Shown here: one piece after another, positions 57,402-64,000 of the stretch
Layout of the letters: the number at the start of each line of letters is the position of its first letter
Numbering within the stretch: position 1 is the first letter of the stretch
DNA from: Oleisolibacter albus
Lineage (GTDB): Bacteria; Pseudomonadota; Alphaproteobacteria; Azospirillales; Azospirillaceae
Length of the DNA: 64,000 nt
Direction of reading: 5' to 3'
Assembly: GCF_003336875.1 (NCBI RefSeq)
Contig: NZ_QGNJ01000007.1
Span: forward strand, 62,001 to 126,000
The notes under the pieces: model-generated
Databases searched by the model: none
What the model saw: the letters and a program-made list of their open reading frames with translations, nothing else
Told to the model about the DNA's origin: nothing
Translations under genes and position numbers: made by a program

Positions 57402-58130
57402 ATGAAGAGAAACATGAAGAAAGATATTCAGCCACTCCAAGTCAACGAAGCAAAGCAGCGTTCGCAGCAGATCTTTCCAATATTATTCGACGACATATGG
57501 ATAATGCTTCTGTCACTTACGCTGGTCGAGGCAGCAAATGATCTTCTGCTGAAAACAAGATTTCAGCAGCCATCCGAATATGAAGATACAATTAAAGTTG
57601 TCATTAATACATTACTTATCAGCAGTGTATTGAACGTTTCTCGTATCTTTGATGTCAACCCAAACAAGACTTATGATTCTCAAGACAAGGCTTCTATACC
57701 TGTTCTTATGTATCTGCTTGAGCGACCCGATGTCCGTAACGCTGTCGCGGTGGACAGCTGCGCACCAAGAGAGAGAGCGCTTTCGGGCCTGGATACAATG
57801 CTCGGCATTTACAAAGACGCTAAAGAAAAAAAGCAATTCCAGGACGCCCATCACAGGATTAAAGCATTCCGCAACCACAGACTGGCTCACCATCTTTTTG
57901 AAAAATCACAAGACAACCCTCCACTCATAAGCGACATATTCTTGTTAGCTACCGTTGCCAGGCCGATTGCAGAGCAGATTTACATTATAAAATACGGAGA
58001 AGTCCGCGAATTACTGACAGAAGAAGCAATTATAAAGCAGACAGATACTGCCTTCTGGACGAAGGCATTCTCAGCAGCACTCTGCACCGATACCGATGTT
58101 GAGGTGCCAGACACGATGTGCGGCTCGTAG
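57402..58130 (+). CDS. HEPN/AbiU2-like protein, AT-rich (probable defence or toxin gene)
   Basis: This 242-residue protein starts at ATG 57402 with GGGAGG upstream. It is mostly helical and carries an RNase-type HEPN motif RX4-6H in KAFRNHRLAHHLFEKS. Its overall pattern resembles AbiU2-type abortive-infection HEPN proteins; no nucleotidyltransferase partner is adjacent. The coding region is far more AT-rich and richer in Ile/Lys/Asn than all flanking genes, indicating horizontal transfer. Predicted role: RNA cleavage in phage defence or toxin-antitoxin function. The HEPN assignment is by motif and fold pattern, not by database search. Confidence 0.62.
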   Translation: MKRNMKKDIQPLQVNEAKQRSQQIFPILFDDIWIMLLSLTLVEAANDLLLKTRFQQPSEYEDTIKVVINTLLISSVLNVSRIFDVNPNKTYDSQDKASIPVLMYLLERPDVRNAVAVDSCAPRERALSGLDTMLGIYKDAKEKKQFQDAHHRIKAFRNHRLAHHLFEKSQDNPPLISDIFLLATVARPIAEQIYIIKYGEVRELLTEEAIIKQTDTAFWTKAFSAALCTDTDVEVPDTMCGS

Positions 58131-58467
58131 GAAGCGTCGCAGAGCTGATAAGCGGAAGTACGTGCAGGCATTCATTCTGCTGCACCCCGGTATCAAACCG
58201 CGCGCAAAAATCGCTCGTTTGTTATTCAGAACTGCTCGATCGGTATCAAAGCACTCACAACGCCCATCAGAGCCCCAACTGCCCCGGAAGCCGCGAGATT
58301 CCTAGTCTTTCTGGCCCGCTGCATTCCCCGGTATCAATTCCCAGGCTGTATCAATCCGATCAGTCCCCCACAGTCCAAGAACCACGCCCGATCCAGGCGT
58401 TGGGGACAGAAAAACATAAAATAGGATTTTTGTCCACATCCGAGCTTGGCTGGCGGGATGCCCGCCC
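58131..58467. other. AT-richer region after the HEPN-like gene
   Basis: No supported gene is seen. CGGTATCAA-like words recur at 58188, 58241 and 58329 (with TGTATCAA near 58347), too few and irregular to call a CRISPR or iteron. This stretch probably forms the right edge of the AT-rich island. Confidence 0.45.
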
Positions 58468-61143
58468 CTATGCCAGCAGCTGGGTCAGCATGGCCCGCAG
58501 CTGGGCCGGCTTGACCGGCTTGGTCAGCAGATGCAGGCCACGGGCCTGGACCTGTTCGTGGATGGCGGCGGTGCGGTTGGCGGTGATGACCAATCCCGGC
58601 AGATCGGCCCCGAAGCGGCGGCGCAGGCCGGCGATCTCCTCCACGCCCACGGCCCCGTCCTCCAGATGGTAGTCGGCCACCACCAGATCCGGCCGGCCGC
58701 CGAGACAACCGAGGGCCGACGGCAGCTCCGCACCGGCAGCGGCCACGGCGACCTGGCAGCCCCAGCCACGCAACAGCGCGCCCATGCCGTCCAGGATCGC
58801 CGGTTCATTGTCGATGACCAGGATGCGGGCACCGGACAGGGGGCTGGTGAAGGCGGGCGGGCCGGGGCTGCGCGTCTCCGCCGGACGCGCGCCGGCGCCG
58901 AAGGGCACCGTGACCGCGAAGACCGACCCTTGCCCGAGGCTGGAGCGGACCGCGATGGGGTGGTTCAGCATGCGCCCGGCCCGCTGCACGATGGCCAGCC
59001 CCAGACCGATGCCACGGTCACGGCCGGCCCGGTCGGTTTCCAGGCGGCGGAACTCCTCGAAGATCTCCTGCTGCTTGTCGGCGGGAATGCCGGGGCCGGT
59101 ATCCCAGACCTCGATGCGCAGCCCGGCGGCGGTGCGGCGGCAGCCCAGCAGCACCTGTCCCCGGCGGGTGTAGCGCAGGGCATTGGAGACGAAATTCTGG
59201 AGAATCCGGCGCAGCAGGCGGATATCGCTGCGCACGACGGCCGTGGAGGCGACGACGGCGAAGCCCAGCCCCCGCTCCCGCGCCACCGGCGTATATTCGG
59301 CCTGCATGCTGGACAGCAGGGCGGCGATGGGGAAATCGTCCAACTGCGGCTGCACGGCTCCGGCATCGAGCTTGGAGATGTCCAGCAGCGCTTCCAGCAG
59401 ATCCTCCACCGACTGCAGGGCGGCGTCGGTCTTTTCCACCAGCGTCTGGGCCGCCGGCTCCTGGCGCATGTCGCAGAGGGCGGAGACGAACAGGCGGGCC
59501 GCGTTCAGCGGCTGCAACAGGTCGTGGCTGGCCGCGGCCAGGAACTTGGTCTTCGACAGGTTGGCCTGTTCCGCCGTGGTCTTGGCCACGCGCAACGCCT
59601 CCTCCATCTGCAGCCGTTCACCGATCTCCTGCTGCAATTGCCCGTTGAGTTCGGTCAGGGCGGCGGTGCGTTCGGCCACGCGGCGTTCCAGCGTCTCGTT
59701 GGTGTCGCGCAGCGCCTCCGCCGCCAGCCGGCGCTCGGTCACATCCTGGATCAGGGAGAAGAACCCGATCACCGCCCCGTCCGGCCCGCGATGGGGCAGG
59801 TAGCTGGCCTGGGAATAGCGCACGCCACCGTCCGGCATGCGCCAATCCAGCTCGAAGGCCACGGCATTGCCGGCCATGACCGCCTCGATATGGGGCCGGC
59901 GCAGGGCGTACTGCTCCGGCCCCAGCAGACCCTCCATGCGGATGCCCAGGATCTGGTCGCGGGTGCGGCCGAACAGGGCGCCATAAGGGCTGTTGACGAA
60001 ACGGTAGATCTCGTCCGCATCGACATAGGCGATCAGGGCCGGCACGGCATCGGTGATGAGGCGGATGCGCTGTTCGCCGTCGCGCAGCGCCTGTTCAATG
60101 CGCTTGCGCTCGGTGATGTCGGTATAGGTGGTGACGAAGCCGCCGCCGGGCATGGGGTTGCGCCGCACCTCCAGGCTGCGGCCATTGTGCCAATCCTGCT
60201 CGAAGGCCAGCGGCCGGGGCTGGCCGGCATCCCAGCGCATCACCGCGCCGGGGAAGCCGCGGGAGCCCAGCGCCGCATTGTGGGCCAGCAGCGCCTGATA
60301 GGCCGCGCCGTCATGCACCACCGTCTCCGGCAGGTCCAGCAGGCGGACAAAGGGATCGTTCCAGGCCACCAGCCGCAGGTCGCGGTCATAGACGCAGACA
60401 CCCTGGGGGATGTTGTCCAGAGTCGATTGCAGCAGCACCGACTTTTCCGCCAGGGCATGCGCCCGTTCGCGGGCGTCATGCTCCTTGACGTCGGTGATGT
60501 CGGTATAGATGCCGACGATGCCGCCATCGCGGGTGCGGCGTTCGTTGATCTGGATCCAGCGGCCGTCGGACAGGGCATGCACATGCGCCCCGCCGGCATG
60601 GGCATGCTGCTCCAGCCGTTCCAGCACCCAGCGGTCCGGCCGGTCATGGGTGGTGATGACCGAGCGCTGCTGCGCCGCCAGCTCGGCGATCTCGGCGAAG
60701 CGGATGCCGGGGCGGATGCGCTCGGCGATGGCCGGCCACAGGTCGAGATAGGTCCGGTTGCACAGGATCAGCCGGTCGTCGCGGTCGAACAGGGCGAAGC
60801 CCTCATTGACGCTTTCAATGGCCTCCTGCAGGCGGGACTGGGCGGTTTCCGCCGCCTCCTTGGCGCGGGCCAGGGCGGTGTTCGACGCCTCCAGCTCGCG
60901 CAGCGTCTCCTCCAGCTGCTGGGTGCGCTCGCGCACCTTGGTTTCCAGCAGGATGGCCGTCTGGAACAGGGAGAAGGCGTTGCCATGCACATCCATGCTG
61001 CGCTCGACCCGGTCCATCAGGGCCTGGTTGATGCGCCGGAGCTTGGCGTTCTCCCGCTCCAGCGCGTGCAGGCGCGCCTGCGTCGCCGCATCGCCGCCCG
61101 CGGGATCCCCGCCGGGAACCATGATGGCGAGACCGTCCGTCAT
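58468..61143 (-). CDS. PAS-domain hybrid histidine kinase (NahK/ErcS'-like)
   Basis: This 891-residue cytosolic protein has a coiled-coil N-terminus, then at least three PAS domains (about residues 115-230, 240-350 and 360-480; for example NEGFALFDRDDRLILCNRTY and PQGVCVYDRDLRLVAWND). These are followed by HisKA (FLAAASHDLLQPLNAARL), a HATPase domain (DTGPGIP, GIGLGLAIVQRAG) and a C-terminal receiver (VVADYHLEDGAVG, KPVKPAQL). It has no membrane helix. Architecture and neighbours match Pseudomonas NahK/ErcS', which acts with ErbR in ethanol oxidation and responds to nitric oxide through NosP. Its start overlaps the FIST gene stop (ATGA at 61140-61143). Confidence 0.85.
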   Translation of the reverse strand: MTDGLAIMVPGGDPAGGDAATQARLHALERENAKLRRINQALMDRVERSMDVHGNAFSLFQTAILLETKVRERTQQLEETLRELEASNTALARAKEAAETAQSRLQEAIESVNEGFALFDRDDRLILCNRTYLDLWPAIAERIRPGIRFAEIAELAAQQRSVITTHDRPDRWVLERLEQHAHAGGAHVHALSDGRWIQINERRTRDGGIVGIYTDITDVKEHDARERAHALAEKSVLLQSTLDNIPQGVCVYDRDLRLVAWNDPFVRLLDLPETVVHDGAAYQALLAHNAALGSRGFPGAVMRWDAGQPRPLAFEQDWHNGRSLEVRRNPMPGGGFVTTYTDITERKRIEQALRDGEQRIRLITDAVPALIAYVDADEIYRFVNSPYGALFGRTRDQILGIRMEGLLGPEQYALRRPHIEAVMAGNAVAFELDWRMPDGGVRYSQASYLPHRGPDGAVIGFFSLIQDVTERRLAAEALRDTNETLERRVAERTAALTELNGQLQQEIGERLQMEEALRVAKTTAEQANLSKTKFLAAASHDLLQPLNAARLFVSALCDMRQEPAAQTLVEKTDAALQSVEDLLEALLDISKLDAGAVQPQLDDFPIAALLSSMQAEYTPVARERGLGFAVVASTAVVRSDIRLLRRILQNFVSNALRYTRRGQVLLGCRRTAAGLRIEVWDTGPGIPADKQQEIFEEFRRLETDRAGRDRGIGLGLAIVQRAGRMLNHPIAVRSSLGQGSVFAVTVPFGAGARPAETRSPGPPAFTSPLSGARILVIDNEPAILDGMGALLRGWGCQVAVAAAGAELPSALGCLGGRPDLVVADYHLEDGAVGVEEIAGLRRRFGADLPGLVITANRTAAIHEQVQARGLHLLTKPVKPAQLRAMLTQLLA

Positions 61144-62285
61144 GACGCACCGATGGCCAGGCCGGTAAAGGTCTGGTTCACATGCATGGCGTTGAACTGT
61201 TCCCCATAGGTGCAGAAGCCGACCACCCCATTGTGCCGAAGCAGCGGCGCCACCGCCTGTTTCAGCTGCTTCTGCTCCAGCTCCAGGGCGCGGAACACGC
61301 AGTCGAAGCCCAGCACCAGCTCGGGCCGGCCGACCTCCCGCTCCATCCTCTGGAACAGCTCCTCCAGATTGCGGACGATGTCGATGCCCGAGGCCACGGT
61401 CAGCACGATGCCCTCGTCCACCGCACAGAAGAAGGTCAGGCTGTCATCGTCGTTCACCCGCTGGATGGCGCGCACATAATATTCGCCGCCGGTGCGCACC
61501 ACCACGGGATGGGTGGCGAAGATCATGGGCGTCAGCGGCTCCCCCTCCAGCCCGACCAGGCGGGCATATTCGCGCGCCGCCGGTTCGGCATTGATCTCGG
61601 TGACGATGCGGCGGGCCGGATCAGCCCCGGTGACCACCATCTTGCGGTCGGCATGGACGAAATGCTGGTTGCGGAAGGTGGTCACCGGCCGGGTGGTGGT
61701 GAGGATCAGCAGCAGCGCCGCATCGCTGTGGACGGCGCCGTCATGCAGCACGAAGGTGCGGTGGAACCCCAGATCGTCACCGGCCGAACCACCGATCAGC
61801 GGCACATCGCCCAGCGCGTCATGGATGGCGCTGACCAGCAGCTCCTCCCGCATGCACAGCCCGTCCACCAGGAACAGGCAGACGCGCCGCGTGTCGCGGC
61901 CCAGCCGGGCAGCCCCGGTCTCCGCCCGCGCCAGCAGGCTGCGCACGGCGGGCTTGGCATCGGCCATGGTGAAGCGGCTGACGGCATCGACGCGATGGAT
62001 GGCGAAGGAGAAGGCCTCGCGGGGGAAGGCCACGGCGACGATCCCGCCCTCGCGGTAGCCGTCGGGCGTCAATTCCCCGGCCGAGGTGCAGCCCACCACC
62101 GGCACGTCACCGAAACACCGGGCCAGGGCGGCGGCCAGCCGGTCGAGATCATACCGGACGGAGCAGAACACCAGCACCAGGGCCGGGGCGGCCGGTCCCG
62201 CCAGCTGCGCCCGGATCTCGGCCGCGGCATCGTCCGCCGCCGCCGCGCCGGACCAGGCGGTGCGGAGCAGCCTCGTCCTGGACAT
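61140..62285 (-). CDS. FIST-domain sensor protein (NosP-like)
   Basis: This 381-residue cytosolic protein begins at ATG 62285 (GGGGAAGGG upstream) and contains FIST N (about residues 30-225; VVGCTSAGELTPDGYREGG, LIGGSAGDDLGF) and FIST C (about 240-370; LGFDCVFRALELEQ, VGFCTYGEQFN). It is the upstream gene of the PAS hybrid kinase pair. NosP-family FIST proteins bind haem and sense nitric oxide to control the partner kinase. Haem binding is not visible by motif here, so the NO-sensor role is by gene pairing. Confidence 0.85.
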   Translation of the reverse strand: MSRTRLLRTAWSGAAAADDAAAEIRAQLAGPAAPALVLVFCSVRYDLDRLAAALARCFGDVPVVGCTSAGELTPDGYREGGIVAVAFPREAFSFAIHRVDAVSRFTMADAKPAVRSLLARAETGAARLGRDTRRVCLFLVDGLCMREELLVSAIHDALGDVPLIGGSAGDDLGFHRTFVLHDGAVHSDAALLLILTTTRPVTTFRNQHFVHADRKMVVTGADPARRIVTEINAEPAAREYARLVGLEGEPLTPMIFATHPVVVRTGGEYYVRAIQRVNDDDSLTFFCAVDEGIVLTVASGIDIVRNLEELFQRMEREVGRPELVLGFDCVFRALELEQKQLKQAVAPLLRHNGVVGFCTYGEQFNAMHVNQTFTGLAIGAS

Positions 62286-62383
62286 CGCATCCCTTCCCCG
62301 GAGCCCGCGGCCCCTGTTCTCGCTTACACCGGACTCTATGCGGGCCACGGCGCCATGGGAAGCCGGCGCCCCGCCGGAACCCC

Positions 62384-63403
62384 TTAGACATTGGTGTAAT
62401 GGCCGGGGGTGGCGCGGTAATGCAGGCGGGCGGCCTCGCGGCCCACAGCCTCGGACCAGCCGCTGCGCCGGTCGGATGCCACATCCTCCACCGCCCGGCG
62501 CGCCAGCTCCGGCAACAGGTGCAGCCCGGCCAGATCATCCATGCCGATGGGGGTCTGCGGGCAGCGGTCGATGCGCAGATAGCGGGGGCCGAGGATGCGC
62601 CGGGCCTGATCCACGCCGGCATGCTCCTGCGCTGTGACCGTCAGTTCCACCAGCCGGTGCCGGCGCAGCCAGGCCAGCCCGCCGGTGGAGCCGAAGGGCC
62701 GGCCCGGCAACGGCGACGCCGCCGTGCCGATGCTGAGCACATGGATCCCCGACAACGGTGCGTGGAGATGGGCCATGGCCGCACTGACCGCCAGCAGATC
62801 CGGTGCATTGGCCACCAGACCGCCATCGGCATAGACATGATCGCCGATACGGTGCGGCGGGAAGAAGGTGGGAGCCGCCGCAGTGGCCAGGGCGGCATCC
62901 AGCAGTGTGACCGTGTCGGCCTGCGCACCCGCCAGCCCGCGCGAGCGGAAAAGGTGCGAGCGGCCCGCCGTCTGATCCACCGCGGTCACCAGCAGCGGCA
63001 CCTCCAGGTCGCTGAACCGCCGCCCGGCCTGATCGCCCAGGATCGACTGGACCGCCTGGCGCAGAGGCTCCTGGGGATAGCGGGCGGTGAGCAGGTAATG
63101 GCGGAAGGGACGGCGCCGGAAGATGTGCGGCGCCCGGGTGCGGATGGCGTCGGCAATCCGGGCCGCCGGAATGCCGGCGGCGAGCCCGATGGCGATGATG
63201 CCGCCGATGGAGGTGCCCGCCAGAAGGTCGAAGCGCGTGGCCGCCGGCGCCCCGGCCGCCGCCTCGAACGCCGTCAGCACGGTGGCGGTGAACAGGCCGC
63301 GCAGACCGCCGCCGCCGAGGCTGAGACAGGCCACCAGCGCCTGTGCCGGCGCGGCCGGGGCTACCGGGCCATCCAGGGCCGGGTCAGGCCGGCGGGACGG
63401 CAT
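62384..63403 (-). CDS. Patatin-like phospholipase
   Basis: This 339-residue protein has the patatin oxyanion box SLGGGGLRGLF, catalytic Ser in LAGTSIGGIIAIGLA and the Asp of the DGG motif in YADGGLVAN (catalytic dyad). The family cleaves acyl chains from membrane lipids. ATG 63403 lies inside the 3' end of the upstream PIN-like gene (20-base overlap), so the two are translationally coupled. Patatin effectors occur in phage-defence CBASS operons (CapV), but no cGAS-like cyclase is visible in this window, so a defence role is not claimed. It may be an ordinary phospholipase. Confidence 0.85.
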   Translation of the reverse strand: MPSRRPDPALDGPVAPAAPAQALVACLSLGGGGLRGLFTATVLTAFEAAAGAPAATRFDLLAGTSIGGIIAIGLAAGIPAARIADAIRTRAPHIFRRRPFRHYLLTARYPQEPLRQAVQSILGDQAGRRFSDLEVPLLVTAVDQTAGRSHLFRSRGLAGAQADTVTLLDAALATAAAPTFFPPHRIGDHVYADGGLVANAPDLLAVSAAMAHLHAPLSGIHVLSIGTAASPLPGRPFGSTGGLAWLRRHRLVELTVTAQEHAGVDQARRILGPRYLRIDRCPQTPIGMDDLAGLHLLPELARRAVEDVASDRRSGWSEAVGREAARLHYRATPGHYTNV

Positions 63404-63881
63404 AGGGATCGACCAGATGCAGGCTGTGATCGCGCACCAGCACATCGTGCCAGGGGCGCCGCCGGGTGACGAAGCGGTAGCGGCGGACCAGCGCCTGGGC
63501 CGGCACCATCAGCACGGCCCCGTCCACGGGCCAGCGCCCGGCCGGAGACCCGCCCTGCCCGGACGGCCCCTCCGCCGGCCGCTCCTCCCCCGGCTGCTCC
63601 TCCAGGCCGAGCGACAGCAGCCGCGCCCATTCCTCGGCATCGCGCGGGTCGAAATCGAAGGTGCGCGCCTGGAACGCGGTCTTGGCCTCCACCAGCCGCG
63701 GGCGCCACAGGGCGCGGTCGCGGGCCGGCCGATCCTCGATGGCGTTTTCGGCCAGACCCAGGACGACGGTGCTGACATAGGCCAGCCGGTCGGGAATGGC
63801 ATTGGCCCTGGCCCAGCGCGTGACCGGCGTTTCCGTGCCCCGGATCAGGTCCAGGAACGGCTGCACGTCGAACAGATACAT
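63384..63881 (-). CDS. PIN-domain-like protein
   Basis: This 165-residue protein begins MYLFDVQPFLDLIRGTETPV and continues YVSTVVLGLAENAIEDRPA and VDGAVLMVPAQAL, matching the layout of VapC-type PIN domains: Asp5, the acidic residue in LGLAENAIE and an Asp in VDGAVLM. PIN proteins are metal-dependent RNases, usually toxins paired with an upstream antitoxin. A gene fragment ending seven bases before the ATG could be such a partner. It overlaps the patatin gene. The assignment is by motif layout; the full set of catalytic acids is not certain. Confidence 0.65.
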   Translation of the reverse strand: MYLFDVQPFLDLIRGTETPVTRWARANAIPDRLAYVSTVVLGLAENAIEDRPARDRALWRPRLVEAKTAFQARTFDFDPRDAEEWARLLSLGLEEQPGEERPAEGPSGQGGSPAGRWPVDGAVLMVPAQALVRRYRFVTRRRPWHDVLVRDHSLHLVDPYAVPPA

Positions 63882-63887
63882 GGCCGG

Positions 63888-64000
63888 CTAGAGATCGTAG
63901 GCCGGGCGGCGGCCACGCCGCGGGACAGCCTCCAGCGCCGGAGCCGCCGGCAGGTCGGGGCGCGGGGCGAACAGGTCCGCCAGACCGGGCGTCGGCGTTC
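63888..64000 (-). CDS. Unknown gene, C-terminal end only
   Basis: The reverse strand from the window edge reads without a stop to TAG at 63888-63890, ending VPRRGRRPAYDL. The tail is Pro/Ala/Arg-rich. Only 36 codons are visible. Because it ends seven bases before the PIN-like gene it may be the antitoxin or regulatory partner. No function can be assigned. Confidence 0.5.
   Translation of the reverse strand, partial: TPTPGLADLFAPRPDLPAAPALEAVPRRGRRPAYDL

Noticed and set aside
58188-58360. CRISPR or iteron array from CGGTATCAA words
   Set aside because: Only three or four short imperfect copies with irregular spacing; no repeat-spacer structure and no cas or replication genes.
62384-63881. 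CBASS-type phage defence operon
   Set aside because: Patatin effectors occur in CBASS, but no cyclic-nucleotide synthase (cGAS/DncV-like) is visible within the window; only the patatin and PIN-like motifs are seen.

Overview
The window is GC-rich chromosomal DNA of a Gram-negative alphaproteobacterium. It has TonB-dependent receptors, a LamB-type porin, several MalK-type sugar importers, a cobalamin riboswitch and a lanthanide-type methanol dehydrogenase with periplasmic cytochromes. The gene mix suggests Rhodospirillales/Azospirillaceae (Azospirillum/Niveispirillum relatives), but this is inference from gene content. No rRNA, tRNA or CRISPR array was seen.

Layout. (1) 1-2.9 kb: vitamin B12 uptake, with a cobalamin riboswitch driving btuB and a btuF-like gene cut by the window edge. 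(2) 3.2-12.4 kb: a sugar or glycosylation cluster. A Maf/DUF115 protein and an unknown partner read right. Two GNATs, a HAD hydrolase, a Gfo/Idh/MocA dehydrogenase and a cytidylyltransferase-aminotransferase fusion read left; this looks like activated-sugar supply for flagellin or surface glycosylation. (3) 12.4-13.4 kb: an IS3-family remnant and an HD-domain gene. (4) 13.5-27.6 kb: two divergent carbohydrate ABC import systems, a maltoporin, an MFS carrier, a ROK sugar kinase and an intruding sulfotransferase gene, with a two-component system at 27.6-29.4 kb. (5) 29.5-36.8 kb: a TonB receptor, two small genes, a catalase/OxyR divergent pair and a porin.

(6) 37.3-56.1 kb is the main functional block: oxidation of alcohol by a lanthanide-dependent quinoprotein (XoxF) and disposal of the formaldehyde. 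It holds xoxF, a c-type cytochrome, a XoxJ-rhodanese fusion, a SoxYZ-like carrier, a zinc metallohydrolase, a beta-propeller protein, the PQQ-associated ABC transporter (binding protein, ATPase, permease; resembling the Lut lanthanide-uptake set) and glutathione-dependent formaldehyde oxidation (class III ADH plus S-formylglutathione hydrolase). A nitrate/taurine-type ABC importer and a LuxR-type response regulator flank it.

(7) 56.1-64 kb: an ankyrin protein, a repeat tract built on CCTTAAG, an AT-rich island with a HEPN/AbiU2-like gene, a NosP-NahK-like pair (FIST sensor plus PAS hybrid kinase), and an overlapping patatin/PIN-like pair running off the edge. The NosP-NahK-like kinase and the LuxR regulator beside the XoxF block resemble the ErcS'/ErbR control of quinoprotein alcohol oxidation in pseudomonads, so signalling and alcohol metabolism may be linked here.
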